Assembly (NCBI RefSeq): GCF_900638025.1
Contig: NZ_LR134481.1
Coordinates: 1,798,001 to 1,862,000, forward strand
DNA: 64,000 nt
DNA from: Haemophilus parainfluenzae
GTDB taxonomy: Bacteria > Pseudomonadota > Gammaproteobacteria > Enterobacterales > Pasteurellaceae
Direction: 5' to 3'
Below, piece after piece: positions 55,775-64,000 of this stretch (the stretch's first letter is position 1; the number at the start of each line of letters is the position of its first letter). Under the pieces are notes generated by a model. It did no database searches. It was not told the origin of the DNA and worked only from the letters and a program-made list of their open reading frames with translations. Made by a program: the position numbers and the translations under genes.

Positions 55775-56648
55775 CTTCTACTTCAACAAAAGGTGAAGGT
55801 TGATTGGTGAGTTTACTTAAAAGGTTTCCAAGGGTTGAACGCATTTCTGAACGTTTCACGATCATATCAATCGCCCCTTTCTCGAGTAAGAATTCACTAC
55901 GTTGGAAGCCTTCCGGTAATTTCTCACGTACAGTTTGTTCGATAACACGTGGGCCTGCAAAACCAATTAATGCTTTTGGTTCAGCTATGTTCACATCACC
56001 TAACATCGCAAAACTTGCAGATACACCACCTAATGTTGGATCCGTTAATACAGAAATAAACGGTACACCTTTTTCACGCATTTTTGCTAACACCGCACTG
56101 GTTTTCGCCATTTGCATTAATGAGAAAAGTGCTTCTTGCATACGCGCACCACCACTTGCAGAGAAACACACAAATGGACAATTTAACTCAATGGCTTTTT
56201 CCGCGGCTTTCACGAATTTTGCACCTACAACAGAACCCATTGAACCACCCATAAAGCTAAAGTTTGAAGCAGCAACGACTACGGGCATATTGTAAAGTGT
56301 ACCCGTCATTGTGATTAGCGCATCTTTTTCACCGGTTTCTTTTTGTGCCGCAGTAATACGATCTTTATATTTTTTTAAATCTTTAAATTTAAGAATATCT
56401 TTTGGTTCTAAATCAGCTGACAATTCTTGGCTTGAACCTTCATCTAACAAGGCTAAAAGGCGCTCACGAGCATCAATACGCATATGATGGCCGCATTTTG
56501 GGCAAACATATAAATTACGTTTTACTTCTTCGCCGTAAAGAACTTGTTCACAAGAGGTACATTTTGTCCAAACCCCTTCAGGTACGTTAGCTTTACGTGA
56601 CGCAGAGGAAGAGGTTCCTTTGCTAAAAATTCTATCAATCCAGCTCAT
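55758..56648 (-). CDS. accD: Acetyl-CoA carboxylase carboxyltransferase beta subunit
   Basis: AccD with AccA transfers carboxyl from biotin to acetyl-CoA, the first committed step of fatty acid synthesis. The 296-aa protein has the N-terminal zinc finger C30/C33/C49/C52. The crotonase-like core shows [20 protein letters not shown] near 165-184 and [15 protein letters not shown]. It lies 65 bp after truA on the same strand; E. coli has truA-dedA-accD-folC, with dedA in between. Confidence 0.96.
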   Translation of the reverse strand: MSWIDRIFSKGTSSSASRKANVPEGVWTKCTSCEQVLYGEEVKRNLYVCPKCGHHMRIDARERLLALLDEGSSQELSADLEPKDILKFKDLKKYKDRITAAQKETGEKDALITMTGTLYNMPVVVAASNFSFMGGSMGSVVGAKFVKAAEKAIELNCPFVCFSASGGARMQEALFSLMQMAKTSAVLAKMREKGVPFISVLTDPTLGGVSASFAMLGDVNIAEPKALIGFAGPRVIEQTVREKLPEGFQRSEFLLEKGAIDMIVKRSEMRSTLGNLLSKLTNQPSPFVEVEVVEHE

Positions 56649-56713
56649 TTTTTACCTTTTTTATTAACTAGAAAAGTCTGCGTATTTAATCATAATTTAG
56701 CGAAATTTGCTAG

Positions 56714-57508
56714 TCAGATGAGATTATCTTCTAAAAACAACGGCCCTAAATTTTTCTGTGGAATCGCAAATTTTTCAGGGTAAATCACATTCACTAAATA
56801 TAAGCCTTCGGATTTCGCTGTTGGCGCCGCCAATTTACGATCTTTTTGCTCTAGCAACCATTTCATCCACTCAACAGGTTGATTGCCCGCACCAACTTCA
56901 ATCAAGCTTCCCACTATATTGCGTACCATATGATGCACAAAAGCATTGGCTTGAATATCCACAATAATGTACTGTCCTTTTCGCACCACATTTAAATGAT
57001 GCACATTTCGCCAAGGGGTATTTGATTGACATTGTGCTGCACGGAAAGAAGAAAAATCATTTTCGCCCAATAAAAGTTGCCCTGCTTGGTGCATTTTCTT
57101 TTCGTCCAAATCTAAATGACAATGGGTAATTCCCTCCGGTAAAATGGCTGAGCGTAATTTATTACAATACAAAATATAACGATAACGACGCGCAGTTGCC
57201 GAAAAACGGGCATGAAATTCATCATCCACCACTTTTGCCCAACTTACTGAAATATCATCGGGTAAATTCGCATTAGTACCAAATGCCCAGGCTTTTTCAG
57301 GGCGAACCGCTGTGGTTTCAAAATGCACCACTTGCCCCGTGCCATGCACACCAGAGTCTGTTCTGCCTGCACAAAACACTTCAATTTTTTCATTTGCCAC
57401 AGAAGATAACGCGTTTTCTAATTCTTCTTGTACACTATGCACTTTCTCTTGTCGCTGCCAGCCACAATACTGTTTTCCGTTATATTCAATGCCTAAGGCT
57501 ATCTTCAT
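56714..57508 (-). CDS. truA: tRNA pseudouridine(38-40) synthase
   Basis: Makes pseudouridine at positions 38-40 of the tRNA anticodon arm. The catalytic Asp is in [17 protein letters not shown] (D51), and the conserved RRYRYILYC and [17 protein letters not shown] segments follow. At 264 aa it is close to E. coli (270 aa). It is the first gene of a truA-accD-folC run, downstream of rplY and its terminator. Confidence 0.96.
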   Translation of the reverse strand: MKIALGIEYNGKQYCGWQRQEKVHSVQEELENALSSVANEKIEVFCAGRTDSGVHGTGQVVHFETTAVRPEKAWAFGTNANLPDDISVSWAKVVDDEFHARFSATARRYRYILYCNKLRSAILPEGITHCHLDLDEKKMHQAGQLLLGENDFSSFRAAQCQSNTPWRNVHHLNVVRKGQYIIVDIQANAFVHHMVRNIVGSLIEVGAGNQPVEWMKWLLEQKDRKLAAPTAKSEGLYLVNVIYPEKFAIPQKNLGPLFLEDNLI

Positions 57509-57564
57509 TGGAAAATACTCCTAAAACGATTTCAAATTTGACCTCACTTTGCCCGAAAAGAAAA

Positions 57565-57593
57565 AACACCAATAACTCATCATTATTGGTGTT
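57565..57593 (-). terminator. rplY terminator
   Basis: AACACCAATAA / TTATTGGTGTT stem with a 7-base loop and a T-run on the minus strand. Confidence 0.88.
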
Positions 57594-57611
57594 CTTATCA
57601 CAAGCTAAAAA

Positions 57612-57899
57612 TTAAGCACGTTTGAAGTCAATGTGAACCAATTTTGGTTTGAATGGGTGACGTTGCATTGCTTGAACTTTCACTGCAACTTCTTTACCTT
57701 CAACCACTAAAGTGATTACATCGCTATAGAAAGAATCGTGAACTTGTGCGTTGTTTAATTCATCGTGATTTAAGATGATTGAAACAGGTGCTTCGCTGCC
57801 ACCATAAATAATTGCAGGGATTTGACCGTTGTGACGCAGGCGGCGGCTCGCACCCTTACCTTGCGCTTGACGAACTTCAGCGTTAAATTTAAATGCCAT
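57612..57899 (-). CDS. rplY: 50S ribosomal protein L25
   Basis: A 95-aa protein binding 5S rRNA, the short single-domain form as in E. coli (94 aa). The family opening [20 protein letters not shown] and the C-terminal [16 protein letters not shown] are clear. A strong promoter (57996-58024) gives a leader of about 90 nt containing a hairpin, suitable for the autogenous control described for rplY in E. coli. Confidence 0.97.
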   Translation of the reverse strand: MAFKFNAEVRQAQGKGASRRLRHNGQIPAIIYGGSEAPVSIILNHDELNNAQVHDSFYSDVITLVVEGKEVAVKVQAMQRHPFKPKLVHIDFKRA

Positions 57900-57969
57900 T
57901 TTAATGTTCTCTTGATTAAAAGTTTAAAATAAAAAATTGCAGGCGACCCAGCAATTTTCCTAAATTTGC

Positions 57970-58024
57970 TCAAAGACAAACTTTGAGAGCGACGGATTAT
58001 AAAATATTCAGCCCCACAATGCAA
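57970..58024 (-). promoter_or_regulatory. rplY promoter and leader hairpin
   Basis: The minus strand has TTGCAT, a 17-bp spacer and a perfect TATAAT (58001-57996), starting near 57989. The leader then opens with CTCAAAG / CTTTGAG (5-base loop), a hairpin at the extreme 5' end. Confidence 0.65.
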
Positions 58025-58125
58025 ATTTACTCAGCAAATTTTTTCTGGGCTTTTCAAGGCAAAGCGATTAAAATAAACCCCAATTTTTAATTAATTTTAA
58101 CTAACTGATTGTAAGTGGGTTTCAA

Positions 58126-58731
58126 ATGGAATTTCTTATCAGCTTTTTTACCGATTACGGTTATTGGGCGGTGCTATTTGTTCTTATTATTTGTGGTTTT
58201 GGTGTACCCATTCCAGAAGATATCACGCTTGTATCCGGTGGCGTAATTGCTGGCCTTTATCCTGAAAGTGTAAACTCCCATTTAATGTTATTAGTCAGTA
58301 TGATCGGCGTACTTGTTGGCGACTCTTGTATGTATTGGCTTGGTCGCATTTACGGCACCCGAATTCTTCGTTTCCGTCCAATGCGCAAAGTGATCACTCT
58401 ACAACGCTTAAAAATGGTACGTGAAAAATTTTCCCAATACGGCAACCGCGTACTATTTGTGGCTCGCTTCCTTCCAGGATTACGTGCGCCAATTTATATG
58501 GTTTCTGGTATTACCCGCCGCGTCAGTTACACACGCTTTGTATTAATTGATTTCTGTGCTGCCATTATTTCCGTACCAATTTGGGTTTATCTTGGCGAAT
58601 TAGGTGCTCAAAACTTAGATTGGTTACACGAACAAATTCAAAAAGGTCAGCTTGTAATTTATATCCTTGTTGGCGCATTAGCGGTTTTCTTATTTTGGAA
58701 ATGGAAAAAAGCGAAGAAACAGGCTAAATAA
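58126..58731 (+). CDS. DedA family membrane protein
   Basis: A 201-aa inner-membrane protein with the DedA/SNARE-associated signature: FGVPIPEDITLVSGGV near 25-40, GDSCMYWLGRIYG near 65, and the ARFLPGLRAPIYMVSGITR motif near 108-126. Four to five hydrophobic segments are seen. Some DedA proteins recycle undecaprenyl phosphate or other lipid carriers and support the proton motive force; which applies here is unknown. It is monocistronic with a strong terminator. Confidence 0.88.
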   Translation: MEFLISFFTDYGYWAVLFVLIICGFGVPIPEDITLVSGGVIAGLYPESVNSHLMLLVSMIGVLVGDSCMYWLGRIYGTRILRFRPMRKVITLQRLKMVREKFSQYGNRVLFVARFLPGLRAPIYMVSGITRRVSYTRFVLIDFCAAIISVPIWVYLGELGAQNLDWLHEQIQKGQLVIYILVGALAVFLFWKWKKAKKQAK

Positions 58732-58775
58732 TTTCGTATAAAGTGCGGTTAAAATTTTATAAATTTTCGTCAATT

Positions 58776-58809
58776 AAAAAACGCTTAATAATTTTATTAA
58801 GCGTTTTTT
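58776..58809 (+). terminator. dedA terminator
   Basis: A 15-bp stem (A6-CGCTTAATA / TATTAAGCG-T6) with a 4-base loop. It is symmetric, so it could also stop minus-strand transcripts from the small gene at 58877. Confidence 0.9.
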
Positions 58810-58876
58810 ATTTCTCTAAACAACTCTATTAATCTCTCACAAAACACCTTGTCTATCTTTTAATATATTTTCTGAG

Positions 58877-59215
58877 TTAATTATTATGAAAATCATTGCC
58901 AAAGAAACTTCCCAAATCACTATTAAAAGGACCTCCTAAATCATGAAAAGAAGTATCAATAGAGCTATTAAAATCTGTTTCGATAGGATTACCTAATATA
59001 TCTACACCACTGTAAGAAGGGAGTCCTGTAGCTGGATTTATTTCAATAGTATCCAGTAATTCATTTTTTTGATTATCCACCAATTCTACTTCATTTTTTG
59101 GTTAAATTCTTCTAAACTCTTGGTCTCAGAAGAATATTGAATCAATGGATTAGATACTGTTTCTTCTGATTCACTTAATATATTTTTAAAAAAAATCATA
59201 AAATTTTTTTATCAC
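58877..59215 (-). pseudogene. Small hypothetical gene broken at two homopolymer tracts
   Basis: A GTG at 59215 with a good GAGGAGA ribosome site opens M-I-K-K-F-Y-D-F-F and stops after nine codons at a T8 tract (minus strand). With T7 it would continue K-N-I-L-S-E-S-E-E-T to a second break at an A6 tract (59094-59099). With A7 there it would join the 68-aa frame that starts at 59083 and ends in GSFFGNDFHNN. Repaired, it is about 112 aa, hydrophilic, Asp/Asn/Phe-rich, with no recognised domain. It may be decayed, phase-variable, or affected by sequencing error. Confidence 0.5.
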
Positions 59216-59289
59216 ATTATTCTCCTCGTATTTCCTATAGTAGTATTTTTTACGATTATTAGTGTGTTCATCTATCTCGTTATCATTAC

Positions 59290-59303
59290 TTGATTTGAAT
59301 CAG
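59290..59303. promoter_or_regulatory. FNR-like box upstream of the small broken gene
   Basis: TTGAT-TTGA-ATCAG matches the FNR consensus at 9 of 10 positions. It lies about 75 bases before the GTG at 59215, between that gene and the end of ribE. Confidence 0.45.
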
Positions 59304-59352
59304 ATTTTATCATGCAAGTCGCTTTTAAGGCTCTCTTTATTAATAACTAAAC

Positions 59353-59973
59353 TCAAATAATCAAATTTCTTCCCTTCAAATATCGTTCCACAGTATCCAC
59401 AATCGCTTGAGTTTGCGGATCAATTTCAATATTCACTAAATCACCAATTTGGCGTTTGCCGATTAGGGTTCGGTGTAAGGTTTCAGGGATTAAATTCACG
59501 CAGAATTCATCGCCTTTCACTTCACCAATAGTAAGACTGATGCCGTCAATCGCAATAAATCCTTTTGTTAGGATATATTTCATCATGTCTTTAGTAGGTA
59601 ATTTAAACCAAACCTGACGATTATTTTCGCTTTCGATAATTTGTGAAACACTTGCGGTACAATAAACGTGCCCAGATAAAATATGTCCGCCAATTTCTGC
59701 CCCCATTTGCATTGCGCGTTCGATATTGACAAAATCCCCCTCTTTTAAGCAGCCAAGATTGGTAATGCGCAAAGTTTCCTGCATTAAGTCAAAGCTCACA
59801 AGATCATCATTAATTTCAGTTACGGTTAAACATACCCCATTATTCGCAACAGATGCGCCAATTTCTAAACCTTTTCGAATTTCAGCTGGTAATTTCACAA
59901 TCTGAGTTCTAAAATTAGTGCTATCTTTAATTACATGAATTCGGGCTATGCCCTGTACGATTCCAGTAAACAT
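59353..59973 (-). CDS. ribE: Riboflavin synthase alpha subunit
   Basis: Converts two 6,7-dimethyl-8-ribityllumazines to riboflavin. The 206-aa protein consists of two homologous lumazine-binding barrels, the first opening [12 protein letters not shown] and the second near 98 ([11 protein letters not shown]). Each contains a GVCLTV- or GISLTI-type motif. I start at 59973 (AGGAACGACA upstream); a longer frame to 60099 overlaps norM and is not needed. No FMN riboswitch is visible in the 45-bp interval to norM. Confidence 0.95.
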   Translation of the reverse strand: MFTGIVQGIARIHVIKDSTNFRTQIVKLPAEIRKGLEIGASVANNGVCLTVTEINDDLVSFDLMQETLRITNLGCLKEGDFVNIERAMQMGAEIGGHILSGHVYCTASVSQIIESENNRQVWFKLPTKDMMKYILTKGFIAIDGISLTIGEVKGDEFCVNLIPETLHRTLIGKRQIGDLVNIEIDPQTQAIVDTVERYLKGRNLII

Positions 59974-60001
59974 TGTCGTTCCTTTTTGGTAAAAATTTTC
60001 A

Positions 60002-60010
60002 GTATTATAG
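60002..60010. promoter_or_regulatory. Overlapping -10 elements for ribE and norM
   Basis: On the minus strand TGCTATAAT is an extended -10 for ribE. On the plus strand the same bases read TATTAT, a possible -10 for norM. The two coding starts are only 45 bp apart, leaving norM little or no leader and no visible ribosome site. Confidence 0.5.
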
Positions 60011-60018
60011 CAAACTTT

Positions 60019-61416
60019 ATGAATTATCGTCTTTTTTCTCAATACCGTATTGATATTAAAAAACTTATCCGAATTGCGACACCTATCGGACTTGCCCAAT
60101 TAGCTCAAACTGGCATGGGTACCGTGGATGTGGTTATGGCGGGGCGTGTGAGCTCGGCTGATGTAGGCGGTGTCGGTATTGGTGCCTCTATTTGGCTACC
60201 TTTGGTTCTTTTCGGGCAAGGCTTATTACTCGCCTTGCCTCCAACAATTTCCTATTTAAATGGTTCAGGGCAGCGCCATCGCATTGCTCACCAAGTGAGA
60301 CAAGGCCTTTGGATTTCATTTTTAGTGATGATACCCCTTGCACTCATCATCTATCATAATGATTTCATATTGCAGTTTATGAATATGGATGCCCATATGG
60401 CAGATGTGACGATGAATTATTTGCGTGCGATGGTGTGGGGCTTACCAGCCTATTTATTGCTGATTAATTTCCGCTGTTTGAATGATGGCATTGCTAAGAC
60501 CAAACCGGCCATGGTGATTACCTTCATAGGGTTAATGCTGAATATTCCGCTGAATTATATGTTTATTTACGGAAAATTTGGTGCCCCTGCATTAGGTGGT
60601 GTAGGTTGTGGTGTGGCAACGGCTATTGTTAACTGGGCGATGGCGATTTTGATGATTACCTACTCGGCCAAAAACTATAACGAACGTAGTTTGAAAGTCT
60701 TTGAAAAGATTATTGAAAAGCCAGACATCAAAACACTGAAAAAATTGACTGCACTTGGCTTGCCTATTGCCATTGCTCTGTGCAGTGAAGTCTCACTGTT
60801 TGCCTTAAGTAGTTTATTACTTTCCCCATTAGGTGCGGATGTGGTTGCCAGCCACCAAATTGCCTTAAACACTAGTGCTGTAGCCTTTATGTTTCCCATG
60901 TCTATTGCAATGGCGGCCACTATTTTGGTCGCTCAAGAACTCGGTAATCATGCACCACAAAAAGCCAAGATAATGGCTTACGCTGCTATTATTCTTGGCT
61001 TAATTGTGGCAACGGGATTAGCTTTGGTTATTTGGTTATTTAGCGATAAAATTGCGGTATTAATTGTTGGCGATAACACGACGGTTATTGCTCTTTCGGG
61101 AAGCTTATTAGCGATAGCTGCAATTTATCAATTCTCAGATTCAGTACAAGTCGTTGTGAGCGGTATTTTACGTGGCTATAAAGACACTAAAATTATCCTT
61201 TACATCACACTACTTGCCTATTGGGGCGTAGGTATTCCCGTTGGGTATATTCTTTCCCGCACGGATTGGATTATTCCAAGCATTGGTGCAAAAGGTTTCT
61301 GGGTTGCGTTTATCATTGCATTAACCATTGCCGCTACTTTGCTCTTTATACGTATGCGAAAAATCCAATCACAACCTGATGAGGCCATTATTCAACAGTT
61401 AGAAAGATTGAAATAG
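60019..61416 (+). CDS. norM: MATE-family multidrug/sodium antiporter (NorM/HmrM)
   Basis: A 465-aa inner-membrane efflux pump with twelve hydrophobic segments in two homologous halves. Typical motifs: [24 protein letters not shown] near the N-terminus (read in parts) and [19 protein letters not shown] at the start of the second half. H. influenzae HmrM is a sodium-driven member of the same size. The ATG at 60019 is chosen because [20 protein letters not shown] is the natural start; no Shine-Dalgarno is seen. Confidence 0.93.
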   Translation: MNYRLFSQYRIDIKKLIRIATPIGLAQLAQTGMGTVDVVMAGRVSSADVGGVGIGASIWLPLVLFGQGLLLALPPTISYLNGSGQRHRIAHQVRQGLWISFLVMIPLALIIYHNDFILQFMNMDAHMADVTMNYLRAMVWGLPAYLLLINFRCLNDGIAKTKPAMVITFIGLMLNIPLNYMFIYGKFGAPALGGVGCGVATAIVNWAMAILMITYSAKNYNERSLKVFEKIIEKPDIKTLKKLTALGLPIAIALCSEVSLFALSSLLLSPLGADVVASHQIALNTSAVAFMFPMSIAMAATILVAQELGNHAPQKAKIMAYAAIILGLIVATGLALVIWLFSDKIAVLIVGDNTTVIALSGSLLAIAAIYQFSDSVQVVVSGILRGYKDTKIILYITLLAYWGVGIPVGYILSRTDWIIPSIGAKGFWVAFIIALTIAATLLFIRMRKIQSQPDEAIIQQLERLK

Positions 61417-61423
61417 TTAAAAT

Positions 61424-61458
61424 AAAAAGTGTGGTCAATTTGATTTGACTGCACTTTT
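61424..61458. terminator. norM/rng convergent terminator
   Basis: AAAAGTG-TGGTCAA / TTGACTG-CACTTTT stem, an inverted pair of decayed uptake sequences, with T-rich flanks between convergent genes. Confidence 0.65.
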
Positions 61459-61463
61459 GTCTT

Positions 61464-62939
61464 TTACATCACCACCACATCAAACTGTTCTTGGTTGTAG
61501 TACTGCTCTGTTTTGACCTGAACCTGTTTGCTGATGAACATTTCGATCTCTGGCAATAAACCGTGCGATTCTTCTTTGATTAAGTAATCCGCTACAGCGG
61601 GAGAGGCATAAACCACAAATTGTTCACTCGAGAATAAGTGATTAACACGAATGATCTCACGCATAATTTCATAGCATACTGTTTCAACCGTTTTCACACG
61701 TCCACGACCTTGACAAGTTGGACACTCATCACACAAAACGTGTTCTAAACTTTCGCGAGTGCGTTTACGGGTCATTTCCACTAAACCAAGTTGAGTAAAA
61801 CCATTTACATTCGTTTTTACGCGATCTTTCGATAAGGCCTCTTCCAAGGATTCAATCACGCGATTGCGATGCTCATCGGTTTGCATATCAATAAAATCAA
61901 TAATAATAATACCGCCTAAATTACGCAATTGTAGCTGCTGTGCAATGGCTTTAGTCGCTTCAATATTAGTGTTAAAAATCGTTTCATCTAAATTTCGATG
62001 TCCCACGAACGCCCCCGTATTGATATCAATGGTCGTCATGGCTTCGGTTTGCTCAATAATGAGATAGCCGCCTGATTTTAAATTCACGCGTTTTTCAAGT
62101 GCATTTTGGATGCCTCGTTCTACACCATAAATATCAAAAATCGGCTGACTGCCCGTATAAAGCATTAATTTTTCACTTAATTCAGGTATAAATTCATCGG
62201 TAAATTCTTTAACCTCGTTAAAACAAAGTTTAGAATCAATATGAATTTTCTCTAAATTAGAGCCGATAAAATCACGCAAAATACGCTGTGGCAATGCGGG
62301 TTCGCCATAAATTTTAGAACGGATTGGATATTTGCCTTTACGCTCAAGCACTTTACGCCATAAACGTTTTAAAAATTCTGCATCTTGGTGCAATTCTTCT
62401 TCCGTTGCACCTTCGGTCGCTGTACGAACAATAAAGCCACCTAACTCATCACAAAAAGGCTCAACCAATGCTTTTAATCTTGCGCGCTCTTCTTCACTTT
62501 CAATACGTTGTGATACACCAACATGGCTATTTTCAGGCATAAAAACAAGATAACGAGAAGGCAATGTAATATCCGTGGTTAATCTTGCGCCTTTTGTACC
62601 CAAAGGATCTTTTACCACTTGCACGACTATATCCTGACCCTCGCGTACGAGTTCAGAAATGCTTTTTGCTCGGAATTGCTTTTGTTCGTTCACATCCACA
62701 CATTCGGTATGTGAAACAATATCAGAAGCATGTAAAAATGCCGCTTTTTCTAAACCGATATCCACAAATGCGGACTGCATTCCGGGTAAAACACGGGTTA
62801 CTCGCCCTTTATAAATATTCCCCACAATGCCACATTTGGCTTGACGTTCAATATGAACCTCTTTTAAAACGCCCGTTTCCACCAACGCAATACGGGTTTC
62901 ATTGGGCGTAACATTCATTAATAATTCAACTGAATTCAT
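61464..62939 (-). CDS. rng: Ribonuclease G
   Basis: An endoribonuclease of the RNase E/G family that matures the 16S rRNA 5' end and degrades some mRNAs. The 491-aa protein has the N-terminal S1 domain (CGIVGNIYKGRVTRVLPGMQ near 36-55). The catalytic carboxylates are in TIDINTGAFVG and IIIDFIDMQTDEHR, and the CPTCQGRG zinc-link follows near 405. It lacks the long RNase E tail. It diverges from putP across 117 bp. Confidence 0.95.
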   Translation of the reverse strand: MNSVELLMNVTPNETRIALVETGVLKEVHIERQAKCGIVGNIYKGRVTRVLPGMQSAFVDIGLEKAAFLHASDIVSHTECVDVNEQKQFRAKSISELVREGQDIVVQVVKDPLGTKGARLTTDITLPSRYLVFMPENSHVGVSQRIESEEERARLKALVEPFCDELGGFIVRTATEGATEEELHQDAEFLKRLWRKVLERKGKYPIRSKIYGEPALPQRILRDFIGSNLEKIHIDSKLCFNEVKEFTDEFIPELSEKLMLYTGSQPIFDIYGVERGIQNALEKRVNLKSGGYLIIEQTEAMTTIDINTGAFVGHRNLDETIFNTNIEATKAIAQQLQLRNLGGIIIIDFIDMQTDEHRNRVIESLEEALSKDRVKTNVNGFTQLGLVEMTRKRTRESLEHVLCDECPTCQGRGRVKTVETVCYEIMREIIRVNHLFSSEQFVVYASPAVADYLIKEESHGLLPEIEMFISKQVQVKTEQYYNQEQFDVVVM

Positions 62940-63056
62940 TTTTGTAACCTTCGTTTCAATCGTACTAGTCTATCGAAAAGGGAAATAGAATAATAGTCCC
63001 AAATAAGGTAAAATATGACCTTTCTCAAATTTTCATGACTTGTTTTGGGGTATTTA

Positions 63057-64000
63057 ATGTTTGGTTTAGACCCAACACTTATTACTTTTAGTATTTATAT
63101 TTTCGGCATGATTTTAATCGGTGTCCTTGCCTATTATTATACAAACAACTTATCCGATTATATTTTAGGTGGCCGTAAACTCGGGAGCTTTGTAACAGCC
63201 ATGTCTGCTGGCGCTTCTGATATGTCTGGCTGGTTATTAATGGGCCTACCCGGTGCAGTATATGTATCTGGATTAGTTGAAGGTTGGATCGCCATTGGTT
63301 TAATTCTCGGCTCTTATTTTAACTGGTTGCTCGTGGCTGGTCGCTTAAGAATTTATACCGAATTCAACAACAACGCACTCACATTACCGGAATATTTCCA
63401 TCAACGTTTTGGTACATCACATAATCTCTTAAAAATTGTGTCAGCAACAATCATCTTAGCCTTCTTCACGATTTATTGTGCTTCAGGTGTGGTTGCGGGT
63501 GCTAAATTATTCCAAAACTTATTTTCTGTCGAATACTCTACGGCGATTTGGTACGGTGCATTAGCAACCATTATTTACACCTTTATTGGTGGATTTTTAG
63601 CGGTAAGTTGGACTGATACGATTCAAGCGACATTAATGATTTTTGCCTTAATTTTAACACCACTTTTTATCTTTTTAAGCTTCAGTGATGCATCACAATT
63701 TACAGAAGTATTACATCAAGCTGAACTCGCTGCCAATAAAGATTTTACTGATTTATTGAGTTCTACTACGCCATTAGGTTTATTAAGTTTAGCAGCTTGG
63801 GGAGTCGGTTATTTTGGACAACCACATATTCTAGCCAGATTTATGGCCGCTTATTCAGTGAAATCTTTAATCAAAGCTCGCCGCATCAGTATGACATGGA
63901 TGGTCATTTGTCTAGTAGGTGCGATAGGTATTGGTTTTTTTGGTATTCCTTATTTCTTTGCCAATCCAGAGATTGCAACTTTAGTTAATTATGAACCCGA
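63057..64000 (+). CDS. putP: Sodium/proline symporter PutP (partial)
   Basis: The window ends after about 314 codons. The protein opens MFGLDPTLITFSIYIFGMIL. It carries the sodium:solute symporter signatures YILGGRKLGSFVTAMSAGAS near 35-54, DMSGWLLMGLPGAVY (sodium/proline site) and, later, GYFGQPHILARFMA near 255. About eight hydrophobic segments are visible. A full PutP is near 500 aa, so roughly the last 190 residues lie beyond the window. Confidence 0.94.
   Translation, partial: MFGLDPTLITFSIYIFGMILIGVLAYYYTNNLSDYILGGRKLGSFVTAMSAGASDMSGWLLMGLPGAVYVSGLVEGWIAIGLILGSYFNWLLVAGRLRIYTEFNNNALTLPEYFHQRFGTSHNLLKIVSATIILAFFTIYCASGVVAGAKLFQNLFSVEYSTAIWYGALATIIYTFIGGFLAVSWTDTIQATLMIFALILTPLFIFLSFSDASQFTEVLHQAELAANKDFTDLLSSTTPLGLLSLAAWGVGYFGQPHILARFMAAYSVKSLIKARRISMTWMVICLVGAIGIGFFGIPYFFANPEIATLVNYEP

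Noticed and set aside
59974..60018. FMN riboswitch before ribE
   Set aside because: Only 45 bp separate ribE from norM, too short, and no conserved riboswitch core is present.

Overview
The window looks like chromosome from a Haemophilus species close to H. parainfluenzae or H. influenzae. The evidence is the AT-rich coding sequence, about 40 perfect copies of the Pasteurellaceae DNA uptake sequence AAGTGCGGT (often as inverted pairs acting as terminators), a tmRNA encoding the tag ANDEQYALAA, and a gene content and local order like H. influenzae. The species call is inference. No tRNA or rRNA gene, prophage, transposase or CRISPR array was seen.

Layout. 1-7.2 kb: biotin synthesis (bioA, start of bioF), lolC, a 2-hydroxyacid dehydrogenase, and the prfA-prmC-sirB1-kdsA operon. 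7.3-10.4 kb: a compact Sel1 / metallo-beta-lactamase / Sel1 operon with two overlapping perfect palindromes upstream. 10.4-17.3 kb is accessory: epmC, an AraC regulator, then a mosaic in which a 448-bp duplication of the araC-ohr divergent promoter flanks 1.4 kb of foreign DNA (GC-rich Neisseria-like gene fragments around an AT-rich cadD), then intact ohr, an MBL-fold hydrolase, a GlxA-type regulator and mdaB. 17.4-20.1 kb: ssrA (tmRNA), a YcfL-like protein, dinB and rnpB. 20.2-31.4 kb is an envelope block: kdsD-kdsC, letA-letB, proQ-prc, and ldtD-mepK-gloC in the order E. coli uses. 31.4-37 kb: pepT and potABCD. 37-45 kb: lrp-ftsK-lolA-rarA (E. coli order), radA and a CYTH-domain protein. 45-51.6 kb: Pit with its PhoU-like partner, an SH3 protein, cca, lolB-ispE-prs. 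51.9-58 kb: mdh/argR, yfcH-like, truA-accD-folC, rplY. 58-64 kb: a DedA protein, a broken small gene, ribE/norM, rng and the start of putP.

Functional themes. Many genes serve the envelope: lipoprotein sorting (lolA, lolB, lolC), Kdo synthesis (kdsA, kdsC, kdsD), lipid transport (letAB), and peptidoglycan 3-3 crosslinking and turnover (ldtD, mepK, prc). Others serve translation and its quality control (prfA, prmC, ssrA, epmC, rnpB, rplY, rng, cca, truA).

Best candidates for something undescribed. (1) A roughly 94-nt minus-strand small RNA at 31433-31526 with a perfect -10, a 17-bp spacer that is itself a palindrome, two UUCCUUU motifs and a strong terminator. (2) A CRP-site-associated small RNA between mdh and prs. 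(3) The Sel1-MBL-Sel1 operon. (4) The Neisseria-like/cadD mosaic. (5) A small gene broken at two homopolymer tracts, with an FNR-like box upstream. All are sequence inferences.
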